Shown here: positions 42,163 through 50,215 of the stretch, piece after piece
Position numbering within the stretch: position 1 is the first letter of the stretch
Layout of the letters: the number at the start of each line of letters is the position of its first letter
Source: CAYORM01 sp964406375
Lineage (GTDB): Bacteria; Pseudomonadota; Alphaproteobacteria; DSM-16000; Inquilinaceae
Reading direction: 5' to 3'
Assembly (NCBI GenBank): GCA_964406375.1
Contig: CAYORM010000001.1
Location: 62,001 to 126,000, forward strand
DNA: 64,000 nucleotides
Position numbers and translations under genes: made by a program
The notes under the pieces: model-generated
Told to the model about the DNA's origin: nothing
Databases searched by the model: none
What the model saw: only the letters and a program-made list of their open reading frames with translations

Positions 42163-43725
42163 ATGACGGCGCGCAACAGCTACTACGTCACGACCCCGAT
42201 CTACTACGTCAACGACAAGCCGCATATCGGCCACGCCTACACCTCGCTCGCCTGCGACGTGCTGGCCCGCTTCAAACGGCTCGACGGCTATGACGTCCAT
42301 TTCCTGACGGGTACCGACGAGCACGGGCAGAAGGTCCAGAAGGCCGCGGAGGCCGCGGGCGTCGCTCCCAAGGCGCTGACCGACCGGTTCAGCGGCAATT
42401 TCCGCGATCTCGCGCGCGCGATGAACTTCACCAATGATGATTTCATCCGCACCACCGAGGAGCGGCACATCCGCGCCTGCCAGGCGCTGTGGCGCGCGAT
42501 CGAGGCATCGGGCGATCTCTATCTCGGCGAGTATGGCGGCTGGTACGCGGTCCGGGACGAAGCCTTCTACGGCGAGGACGAGCTGACGATCGTCGACGGG
42601 CGGCGGATCGCCCCCTCGGGTGCGGAATGCGAATGGGTGAAGGAGCCGAGCTACTTCTTCAGGCTCTCGGCCTGGCAGGAGCGGCTGCTCGCCTTCTACG
42701 AGGCGAACCCGGATTTCATCCGCCCGGAGAGCCGGCGCAACGAGGTGATCAGCTTCGTGCGTGCGGGACTCAAGGACCTGTCGGTCAGCCGCACGACGTT
42801 CGACTGGGGTATCCCGGTGCCGGGCGATCCGGATCACATCATGTATGTCTGGCTCGACGCGCTGACCAACTACATCACCGCTGTCGGCTACCCCGATGCC
42901 GATGGCGAGGGATTCCGACGGCGCTGGCCGGCCGATCTCCACATGGTCGGCAAGGACATCCTGCGCTTCCACGCCGTCTACTGGCCGGCCTTCCTGATGT
43001 CGGCCGGGCTCGAGCCGCCAAAGCGCGTCTTCGCCCATGGCTGGTGGACGAATGAAGGCCAGAAGATCTCGAAATCGCTCGGCAACGTCATCGACCCGCT
43101 GACACTGATCGAGACCTATGGTCTCGATCCGGTGCGCTACTTCCTGCTGCGCGAGGTGCCGTTCGGCCAGGACGGCGATTTCTCTCATCGCGCGATCGTC
43201 GGCCGGATCAATGGCGATCTCGCCAATGATTTCGGCAATCTCGCCCAGCGGGTCCTGTCGATGATCGCGAAGAACTGCGAGGGCAGGGTCCCCGAACGCG
43301 GCCCCGAAACACCGGCCGACGCCGCGCTGCTCGACCGCTCGGCCGGGCTGCTCGACATCGTCCGGCGGGAGCTCGACGCACAGGCCTTCCATCGCGCACT
43401 CGAGGCGATCTGGGCGGTCGTCGGCGATGCCAACCGCTATGTCGACGAGCAGGCGCCCTGGGCGCTGCGCAAGACGGATCCGGCCCGGATGGGCACGGTG
43501 CTGTGGACGCTGGCCGAGACGGTGCGGCGCCTCGCCATCCTCGTCCAGCCGGTGATGCCGCAGGCGATGGAGAAGCTGCTCGACCAGCTCGCGGTCCCGC
43601 CGGCCGAGCGCGGCTTCGATGCGCTGGCGGTGCCGCTGCCCTCGGGTCGGGTTTTGCCGCGGCCGGAGGGGATCTTCCCGCGCTGGGTCGATCCGGAGGC
43701 GCCCGCTGCCCGGACCGAGCGCTGA
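42163..43725 (+). CDS. metG: Methionyl-tRNA synthetase
   Basis: A 520-residue class I synthetase that charges tRNA-Met. It has the HIGH motif in KPHIGHAYTSL, the KMSKS variant KISKS (NEGQKISKSLGNVID) and WWTNEG ahead of it. There is no zinc knuckle and no C-terminal EMAP-type tRNA-binding domain, the usual short alphaproteobacterial form. Start ATG 42163 lies 32 bp after holB. Confidence 0.97.
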   Translation: MTARNSYYVTTPIYYVNDKPHIGHAYTSLACDVLARFKRLDGYDVHFLTGTDEHGQKVQKAAEAAGVAPKALTDRFSGNFRDLARAMNFTNDDFIRTTEERHIRACQALWRAIEASGDLYLGEYGGWYAVRDEAFYGEDELTIVDGRRIAPSGAECEWVKEPSYFFRLSAWQERLLAFYEANPDFIRPESRRNEVISFVRAGLKDLSVSRTTFDWGIPVPGDPDHIMYVWLDALTNYITAVGYPDADGEGFRRRWPADLHMVGKDILRFHAVYWPAFLMSAGLEPPKRVFAHGWWTNEGQKISKSLGNVIDPLTLIETYGLDPVRYFLLREVPFGQDGDFSHRAIVGRINGDLANDFGNLAQRVLSMIAKNCEGRVPERGPETPADAALLDRSAGLLDIVRRELDAQAFHRALEAIWAVVGDANRYVDEQAPWALRKTDPARMGTVLWTLAETVRRLAILVQPVMPQAMEKLLDQLAVPPAERGFDALAVPLPSGRVLPRPEGIFPRWVDPEAPAARTER

Positions 43726-43732
43726 GGCGCCG

Positions 43733-44512
43733 ATGCTCGTCGACAGTCATTGCCATCTCGATTTCCCGGATTTCGAGGGCGAGATCGACGCCGTCGTCGA
43801 CCGCGCCATCAAGGCCGGCGTCGGCCGGATGCTGACCATCTGCACCCGGCTCGACCGGCTTCCCGCGACGCTGGCCCTCATCGAGCGGTTCGATGCGGTC
43901 TGGGGTGCCTTCGGCATACATCCGCACGAGGCGAAGGATGCCGGCGATCTGACCGTCGCGCGCCTGGTCGAGACGGCGCGCCATCCAAAGCTCGTGGGGA
44001 TCGGCGAGACCGGTCTCGACTATCACTACGATCTCAGTCCGCGCCCGGCGCAGCAGGAGAGCTTTCGCCTGCATGTCCGCGCGGCCCGCGCGGCCGGTCT
44101 GCCCCTTATCGTCCACACCCGCAATGCCGAGGCCGACACGATCGCGATCCTGCGCGAGGAGGCTGGTGGGCAGCCGCTGCGCGGGATCATCCACTGTTTC
44201 TCTGGCACCCCGGCTCTGGCCGAGCAGGCGCTCGCGCTCGGCCTGCACATCTCCTTCTCGGGGATCGCCACCTTCCCCAAGGCCGAGACGATCCGGCAGG
44301 TCGCGCGCATGGTGCCGGCCGACCGGCTGCTCGTGGAGACCGATGCGCCCTACCTCGCGCCGGTCCCGCGGCGCGGCAAGCGCAACGAGCCGGCCTTCGT
44401 TGTGCATACCGCAGCGGCGGTGGCCGCCGCCCGTGGCGAGGATCCCGCCGCGCTCGCCGCGCAGAGCACGGCGAACTTCCTCGCCTTGTTCGACAAGATC
44501 ACCCCGGCATGA
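43733..44512 (+). CDS. TatD-family metal-dependent hydrolase (DNase)
   Basis: A 259-residue TIM-barrel nuclease. Metal ligands are visible: His6 and His8 (VDSHCHLD), Glu in IGETGLDYHYD, His in VHTRNA, His in IIHCFSG and Asp in LVETDAPYLAP. TatD proteins have 3'-5' exonuclease activity and help in DNA repair. It begins 7 bp after metG, the standard neighbour, and overlaps the MBL-fold gene by 4 bases. Confidence 0.94.
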   Translation: MLVDSHCHLDFPDFEGEIDAVVDRAIKAGVGRMLTICTRLDRLPATLALIERFDAVWGAFGIHPHEAKDAGDLTVARLVETARHPKLVGIGETGLDYHYDLSPRPAQQESFRLHVRAARAAGLPLIVHTRNAEADTIAILREEAGGQPLRGIIHCFSGTPALAEQALALGLHISFSGIATFPKAETIRQVARMVPADRLLVETDAPYLAPVPRRGKRNEPAFVVHTAAAVAAARGEDPAALAAQSTANFLALFDKITPA

Positions 44513-45282
44513 CGGGCTACCGGGTCACCATCCTCGGCTGTGGCGGCTCGCTCGGCGTGCCAATCGTCGGCGGATTTTGGGGCGACTGCGATCCGTCGAA
44601 CCCGAAGAACCGCCGCCGCCGGCCGTCGATCCTGGTCGAATCGCGTGGGGTGACGATCCTCGTCGACAGCGGTCCCGATCTGCGCGACCAGCTTCTCGAC
44701 GCTGCGGTCACCAAGATCGACGCGGTGCTCTACACCCACGGGCATGCCGACCACATCCACGGCATCGACGATCTGCGCCCGTTCATGTTCACCCGCGACC
44801 GGCCGATCCCGGCTTATCTGGACCGGACGTTGCTCGAGGAGTTCGAGCGGCGCTTTCCCTATGCCTTCACCACGGTGACGATGGATCGCGGGCTCTACCG
44901 GCCATTCCTCGATCCGGTGGTGATCGACGGTCCCTTCGTGGTCGAAGGGGTCGAGATCGCCCCCTTCGTCCAGGATCACGGCTACGGACCGAGCTGGGGT
45001 TTCCGTTTTGGTCCCTTCGCCTACTCGACCGATGTGGTGCGGCTCGACGACACCGCCTTCGAGGTGCTGAAGGGTGTCGACACCTGGGTGGTGGATGCGA
45101 CGCGCGAGGAGCCGCACGCCTCGCACGCCCATCTCGACCTGGCGCTCGAATGGGTGGAGCGCGTCGGCGTCCGGCGCGCCTTCCTCACCCATATGAGCAC
45201 CTTCATGGATTACGATGCCCTCTGCGCCAAGCTGCCGCCGCATGTCCGCCCGGCGCATGACGGGCTGGTGATCGAAGGCTGA
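44509..45282 (+). CDS. MBL-fold metallo-hydrolase (PhnP-like)
   Basis: A 257-residue metallo-beta-lactamase-fold phosphodiesterase-like enzyme. The metal motif is THGHADHIHGID (HxHxDH), with His in QDHGYGPSWG, Asp in YSTDVV and a C-terminal LTHMS. The opening VTILGCGGSLGVPIVG is common to the group next to tatD in alphaproteobacteria. PhnP hydrolyses cyclic phosphates; the role here is not established. Last gene of the dacC operon. Confidence 0.9.
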   Translation: MTGYRVTILGCGGSLGVPIVGGFWGDCDPSNPKNRRRRPSILVESRGVTILVDSGPDLRDQLLDAAVTKIDAVLYTHGHADHIHGIDDLRPFMFTRDRPIPAYLDRTLLEEFERRFPYAFTTVTMDRGLYRPFLDPVVIDGPFVVEGVEIAPFVQDHGYGPSWGFRFGPFAYSTDVVRLDDTAFEVLKGVDTWVVDATREEPHASHAHLDLALEWVERVGVRRAFLTHMSTFMDYDALCAKLPPHVRPAHDGLVIEG

Positions 45283-45294
45283 GCGGCGCCCCCT

Positions 45295-46347
45295 TCAGAT
45301 CTTCACGACCGCGCCGCTCTTGGCCGACCGGTACATCGCGTCGAGCACCTCGACCGAGCGACGACCGACCTCGCCATCGGCGTCGTTGACGACGGGCCGG
45401 CCGAGGCACAGATCAACGAAGCGGTCGATCGGCGGCTTGGTCGAATAGGCGGGGGTGCCTTCGCCGGCGCGGAAGGGATGGATCACGTCCTGGCCGTCCA
45501 GCCGCCTGAGTTCCAGACGCTCGCGCTCGACATCGAGGAAGATGGCGCCCTCGCTGCCGTAGATCCTGAGGTCGATATGCGTGCCGACATGTTTCGGCAC
45601 GGCGGCCGAACCGGACAGGACGCCGGTAGCGCCATTGGCGAGCTTCAGCGTCGCCGCGTCGAAATAGTCGACCCCCGTCGGCGAGCGGCCGAAGATCGCA
45701 TAGACCTCCGCCGGATCGACTGGGACGATGCGGAACAGCGCGCCGAGCGCGTGGGAGAGCTGGCCCCAGCCATAGCCGCCGGCACGCTTGGGATCGGCCC
45801 AGGTCGAAGCAGGCGGACGGAAGGTGGCGCCGACGGTCTCGGCCATCGGCTCGCCGCCGAACAGGTCGAGCAGCGCGGAGCCCATCTGGCAGACCACATG
45901 CCGCACCTCGCCGATACGGCCCTCGGCGACCCAGGCTGCCGCTTGCGGCATGTAATGGGTGAAGTTGTAGCCGTGCGGGATCATGATCTCGCGGCCGACC
46001 TCACGGGCGATCGCCACCAGTTCGCGCGCCTCGGCCGCGCTGGTCGTCATCGGCTTTTCGACCAGCACGTGACAGCCCCGCCGGAGCGCCGCGGCCGCGT
46101 TCTCGAAATGGGCGACATGGGGTGAGGCAACGACGACACCATCGGCCTCGCAGCTGTCGAGCAGCGCCCGGAAATCCTCCGAGGCGTGGGCGAAGCCGAA
46201 GCGCTCCTGGACGAGTCTGAGCTCCTCGGCGCCGAGCCGGCAGACACCGACCAGCTCGACCTCCGGCCGCGCCTTCAGATTGGGGATGTGATACTCGGTC
46301 GCCCACCACCCGGCGCCGAGCACGATGATCCTGGCCGTCTCCGCCAT
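45295..46347 (-). CDS. Gfo/Idh/MocA-family oxidoreductase
   Basis: A 350-residue NAD(P)-dependent sugar dehydrogenase type. The N-terminal Rossmann fold has VLGAGWWATEYHIPNL, and LVEKPMTTS is the conserved EKP motif. The C-terminal domain carries GGYGWGQLSHALGAL, where His is the usual catalytic candidate. It is the last gene of a minus-strand operon (enolase-superfamily enzyme - binding protein - this). It probably oxidises an imported sugar, with the exact sugar unknown. Confidence 0.9.
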   Translation of the reverse strand: MAETARIIVLGAGWWATEYHIPNLKARPEVELVGVCRLGAEELRLVQERFGFAHASEDFRALLDSCEADGVVVASPHVAHFENAAAALRRGCHVLVEKPMTTSAAEARELVAIAREVGREIMIPHGYNFTHYMPQAAAWVAEGRIGEVRHVVCQMGSALLDLFGGEPMAETVGATFRPPASTWADPKRAGGYGWGQLSHALGALFRIVPVDPAEVYAIFGRSPTGVDYFDAATLKLANGATGVLSGSAAVPKHVGTHIDLRIYGSEGAIFLDVERERLELRRLDGQDVIHPFRAGEGTPAYSTKPPIDRFVDLCLGRPVVNDADGEVGRRSVEVLDAMYRSAKSGAVVKI

Positions 46348-46389
46348 GCCCGCCTCGTTCTTTCGTCAAGCACTCATCGCCTGAAGGGA

Positions 46390-46410
46390 GCGGCAGGCGC
46401 CAGCTGCCGC
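46390..46410 (-). promoter_or_regulatory. Intercistronic hairpin after second binding-protein gene
   Basis: GCGGCAG (46390-46396) and CTGCCGC (46404-46410) make a perfect 7-bp stem with a 7-nt loop between the binding-protein stop (46433) and the oxidoreductase start (46347). Shorter than the hairpins in other ABC operons here but in the same relative place. Confidence 0.5.
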
Positions 46411-46432
46411 CCGCCGCATCGCCATTACCTGC

Positions 46433-47629
46433 TCACTCGCCCGGGACGGGCGGCAGCAGCATCTGAAAATCCGCGAACTCCTCGCGGTCATAGAGGCCGG
46501 CGACATAGTCGCGGTAGGCGGCCTCGTTGATCACCGCATCGGCCGGCTGCCACTCCGGACGTTCGCGGCAGGTCGTCGTCGGGTCGATCTCGCACACCGT
46601 ATCCGGGGTGATGAGGTAGCTGAAGGCGAAGACCGCCGGCGGCAGCTCCCGGCCCGCCAGCACGGCGAGGGCCGCCGGGACGGCCGCCGTCGCATAGCGT
46701 TCGGGGAAGAAGGACATGGTGCCGATGAAGCTCGGATCGGTGCCGAGCAGATCGAGCCGCTCGCCGCCCATCCCAACCGCAAGGGTCATGTCACTGCGTC
46801 CGGCATTGGCGATCGCGCGCAGGGCGCCGGCGAGTTGCTCGTCGGAGAAGGACGCGACGAGGATCGGCTTGCTGGGGTCGAGACGGCCCAGAAGGTTGTT
46901 CATCTGGGAAAAGCCGCTGTCAGCCGTGCCCTGCATGTCGAGCCAGATGATCTGCTCCTCCGGCAATTCGGGCAGCTCGGCGCGGACGCCGTATTCCTGC
47001 GACAGGTTGCGCAGGATGCCGTTCGGGCCGACGAGCCGGAAGGACGCGATCACCAGCGTCGCCTCGAGCGCGGTCTCGTGCCCCCAGCGCTCGAGCGCGG
47101 TCTGCGCCAGATAGGTGCCGGCGCGGAAGCCGGCGCGGGCGTTGTCCACGCCGACCCAGAGCGTGTCGGCGATCGGGATGTCGAGCGAGATGATCGGGAT
47201 GCCCGCGGCGTCGAGCGGCGCCTTCACCGCGCCGCCGAACTGGATGTCGAGCAGGCTGTTGATGACGAAGTCGACATTGCGCTGGGCGAACGACTGGGCG
47301 TTGGCGACGTTGCGCTGCGGATCCCACTCATTGTCGGCGACGAGCAGCTCGAAACCCGCCTCCTCAGCCAGCGCCTCGAGCCCCTGGCGGTTGAGCTGCG
47401 AGAAGGGCGAGCTGCCACCCCACATCGTGTAGCCGAAGACGTACTGCTCGCCATTGCGCGGCGGCGTCACCGCCTCCGCCTCGGCGACCATCGCCTGCAG
47501 TGCCTCGGCCGTGGGAATCTCGCCCGTAACCGCCCCCGGGTCGAAACCATGGAAGTCATCGCCCAGGGCGGGCGCGGCCGCGGCGAGGGCGATCGCCGCC
47601 GCCCCCAGGAAGGAAAGACCGGCTCTCAT
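46433..47629 (-). CDS. Ribose-type ABC substrate-binding protein, paralogue without its own permease
   Basis: A 398-residue exported binding protein. Signal peptide residues 1-23 (AAAAPALGDD). It is paralogous to the protein at 48982-50172: both mature forms begin DFHGFDP, share LQAMVAEA and TPP.NGE.Y, and have similar length. GGAGG precedes ATG 47629. No permease or ATPase is encoded in its own operon, so it most likely feeds the RbsA/RbsC pair encoded divergently at 50216-52784. It carries Cys pairs near the C-terminus (TVCEIDPTTTC). Confidence 0.9.
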   Translation of the reverse strand: MRAGLSFLGAAAIALAAAAPALGDDFHGFDPGAVTGEIPTAEALQAMVAEAEAVTPPRNGEQYVFGYTMWGGSSPFSQLNRQGLEALAEEAGFELLVADNEWDPQRNVANAQSFAQRNVDFVINSLLDIQFGGAVKAPLDAAGIPIISLDIPIADTLWVGVDNARAGFRAGTYLAQTALERWGHETALEATLVIASFRLVGPNGILRNLSQEYGVRAELPELPEEQIIWLDMQGTADSGFSQMNNLLGRLDPSKPILVASFSDEQLAGALRAIANAGRSDMTLAVGMGGERLDLLGTDPSFIGTMSFFPERYATAAVPAALAVLAGRELPPAVFAFSYLITPDTVCEIDPTTTCRERPEWQPADAVINEAAYRDYVAGLYDREEFADFQMLLPPVPGE

Positions 47630-47667
47630 GGATGCGTTCCTCCACTCGGATCCTTGTCATTCGACCG

Positions 47668-48795
47668 TCAGCGCCGGATCCGATAGCGCTCGACGATCTC
47701 CGGACGGAGCTCGATTCCGAGGCCCGGCCCCTCCGGTGGGCGTACCAGCCCACCCTCATGCCAGATCGGCGTGACCGGCAGCTCGTGCTGCATCGGGTTC
47801 TCCAACGGCTTCAGCTCGAAGACGCGCGCCGCGGGGCTGGTGACCGACAGATGCAGGCTCGCCGCCGTGGTGACGACGGTGCTCCAGGCATGGGCATTGA
47901 CGGTGCCGCGCGCCGCCTCGATCAGGCCCGCGATGCGACGGAATCCGGTGACCCCTTCGGCGCGTGCCGGGTCGACGCCGTAGACATCGACGATGCGACG
48001 CCGGATGAGCTGGTCGTAGGCGGCGACCGTCCACAGCCTCTCGCCCGTTGCGATCCGCGTTCCGACCGCGGCGTGCAGCCGCGCCAGACCGTCGAGATCG
48101 TCCGGATGCAGCGGCTCCTCGATCCAGTCGATACCAAATGCCTCGAACCGCCGCGTGGTGCGGATCGCCGTCGACACGTCCCAGCGCACGCCATTGCCGA
48201 TATCGATCATCAGCATCGCCGCGGGACCGATCGCGGAGCGGACCGCCTCGACGAAGGCGACGTCGTGGTCCGGATCACGGCCGACGCGCGACAGGCCGCG
48301 CTTGCCGAAGCCGAGCTTGGCACCGCGGAAGCCGCGCTCGATATGGCCGGCGACCTCGGCCGCGCCCTCCTCGATGGTCGCCCGGTTCACATGCATGCTG
48401 GCAATCGCCGGCAGCGCTTCATGCGCCCGGCCGCCGAAAAGGCGCCAAAGCGGCTGCCCCAGCACCTTCCCGCAGGCATCCCACACGGCCATGTCGATGC
48501 CGGAGAGGGCGAGAGTGGCGATGCCGCCCTCGCCATACCACCAGCTGTGCCGCTTGAGCGCCTGCCAGATCATCTGCGGCTCGCGGACATCCAGTCCCCG
48601 GACGACGTCTGCGAGGCCGCTCTCGATCAGTGCCGCCGTCGCCTCGCAGGCTTCGGGCCACATCGCGATCGCCTCGCCCCAGCCTTCAGTGCCGTCCTCG
48701 GTCTCGACGCGGATCAGCACCGTGTTCCGCTCATGGCCGAAATCGTTCGGCTCGGGATAGCGCAAGAGGATGGGTTCGATCGTGCGCAGCCGCAT
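47668..48795 (-). CDS. Mandelate racemase/muconate lactonizing family protein (sugar-acid dehydratase-like)
   Basis: A 375-residue enolase-superfamily enzyme. Metal ligands are Asp198 (MIDIGNG), Glu227 (WIEEPLHPDD) and Glu252 (ATGERL). Candidate bases are Lys160 (GAKLGFGK) and His302 (NAHAWST). The usual KxK is K-x-G here, so Lys160 may be the only lysine base, as in some sugar-acid dehydratases. First gene of the minus-strand half of the rhamnose-type locus. It may dehydrate a second sugar acid; not identifiable more precisely. Confidence 0.88.
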   Translation of the reverse strand: MRLRTIEPILLRYPEPNDFGHERNTVLIRVETEDGTEGWGEAIAMWPEACEATAALIESGLADVVRGLDVREPQMIWQALKRHSWWYGEGGIATLALSGIDMAVWDACGKVLGQPLWRLFGGRAHEALPAIASMHVNRATIEEGAAEVAGHIERGFRGAKLGFGKRGLSRVGRDPDHDVAFVEAVRSAIGPAAMLMIDIGNGVRWDVSTAIRTTRRFEAFGIDWIEEPLHPDDLDGLARLHAAVGTRIATGERLWTVAAYDQLIRRRIVDVYGVDPARAEGVTGFRRIAGLIEAARGTVNAHAWSTVVTTAASLHLSVTSPAARVFELKPLENPMQHELPVTPIWHEGGLVRPPEGPGLGIELRPEIVERYRIRR

Positions 48796-48906
48796 GGCCA
48801 GTTCCGCCCGTGAAGTTGGGCCTCGGCCGGCTGGCGCCGGTCGGGCCCGGGATCGCTGTCGATCCGCTGTTGCACGACGCTACACCCTCGGATAACGTCG
48901 CGTCAA

Positions 48907-48944
48907 AACTGGTAAGGCCAATTAACTGGTCTGATTTGTTGGCC
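48907..48944. promoter_or_regulatory. FadR-type operator cluster in the divergent promoter
   Basis: AACTGGT-AAG-GCCAATT (48907-48923) is a 17-bp near-palindrome of the FadR/GntR type, followed at once by a second AACTGGT (48924-48930). GGCCAA (48916-48921) and TTGGCC (48939-48944) form a further inverted repeat. It lies between two divergent operons of the rhamnose-type locus. The FadR-type regulator at 52787 is the likely binder. A weak TTGCAC...GATAAC promoter lies upstream on the plus strand. Confidence 0.6.
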
Positions 48945-48981
48945 TGCCGGTCGATGGATCCCCAAGGGAGGAGTGCACGTT

Positions 48982-50172
48982 ATGAAGCGCCAGATCCCGG
49001 TCATCGGCGTCGCCGGCATGGCCCTCGCGGCCCTCGCTTTCGGCACGACCGCATCCGCGCAGGATTTCCACGGCTTCGACCCGGCCAGCTTCGACGGCGC
49101 GATGCTGTCGGCCGAGCAGCTCCAGGCGATGGTGGCCGAGGCCGCCGAGACGACGCCGCCGAAGAACGGCGAGCGCTACGTCATCGCCTTCGCCAACCTG
49201 CAGCGCGACATCTCCTTCGGTGTCCTGGTCGAGGGCGGCATCACGGCCAATGCCGAGGCCGCCGGCGTCGAGCTGGTGGTTGCGGACAATCGGCTCGACG
49301 GGCCGACGGCGCTCGCCAATGCGCAGAGCTTCGTGCGCCGCGACGTCGACTATGTCATCGAGTTCCAGACCGACGTGAATTTCGGCCCGACGGTCATGCA
49401 GCAGTTCGACCAAGCCGGGATCGGCGTCACCGCCATCGACATTCCGATGCCGAGCGCCGTCTTCTTCGGCGCCAACAATCCGCGCTCGGGCTATATGGGC
49501 GGCTCCTATCTCGCCCAGGCGGCGGTAGCACGCTGGGGCGAGGCCGCCGTGACGGAAGGCTATCTCGTCGTCGGTGAACTGCCGCAATCGGGCGCCATCC
49601 CGGCGATGCGTACCGGCGGCCAGATCGCCGGCTTCCAGGCTGTCCTGCCGGACTTCCCCGAGGACCGGATCATCCGCATCGACACCAAGAACACGCTGCA
49701 GGAATCCTTCGCGCAGATGAACAACGTGCTCGGGCGCATCCCCGAGGGCGTGCCGATCATGATCACCGCGATCAATGACCAGTCGACCATCGGCATGCTG
49801 CAGGCGGTCAAACAGGCCGGGCGCGAGGGCGATGCGATCGCCGTCGGCATGGGTGCCGACGAGCTGCAGGCGCTGACCAGCGAGCCGAACATGATCGCCT
49901 CGGTCGGCTATTTCCCCGAGCGTTATGGCAATTACCTCGTCCCGATGGCGCTGATGTCGCTGGCCGGGCACGAGCTGCCGCCAGCGGTGCTGATGAACCA
50001 CGTCATGATCACCAAGGCGAATGTCTGCGAGTATTACGCGGATTATGCCTGCGCCGAGGAGGGGGCCGGTTTCGACTACGCCTTCCCGGCGGATGCGTTC
50101 GCGGATCATCTCGCCGCGCTGCGCGAGGACCCCGAGCTCGAGGGCTACGAGAACCTCATCCCGGCCAACTGA
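48982..50172 (+). CDS. Ribose-type ABC substrate-binding protein
   Basis: A 396-residue exported sugar-binding protein. Signal peptide residues 1-26 (FGTTASAQD). It is a type 1 periplasmic-binding fold, with QSFVRRDVDYVIEFQTDVNFGPTV and ITAINDQSTIGMLQAVK. GGGAGGAG lies eight bases before ATG 48982; a GTG at 48973 overlaps that site. It heads the plus-strand operon with RbsA and RbsC type genes and is paralogous to the binding protein at 46433. Probable ligand a deoxysugar such as L-rhamnose, from the downstream enzymes. Confidence 0.92.
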   Translation: MKRQIPVIGVAGMALAALAFGTTASAQDFHGFDPASFDGAMLSAEQLQAMVAEAAETTPPKNGERYVIAFANLQRDISFGVLVEGGITANAEAAGVELVVADNRLDGPTALANAQSFVRRDVDYVIEFQTDVNFGPTVMQQFDQAGIGVTAIDIPMPSAVFFGANNPRSGYMGGSYLAQAAVARWGEAAVTEGYLVVGELPQSGAIPAMRTGGQIAGFQAVLPDFPEDRIIRIDTKNTLQESFAQMNNVLGRIPEGVPIMITAINDQSTIGMLQAVKQAGREGDAIAVGMGADELQALTSEPNMIASVGYFPERYGNYLVPMALMSLAGHELPPAVLMNHVMITKANVCEYYADYACAEEGAGFDYAFPADAFADHLAALREDPELEGYENLIPAN

Positions 50173-50215
50173 CCGGACCGGGACCAGGCGGACAGTTCAC
50201 GAGAGGCGGCGCAGC

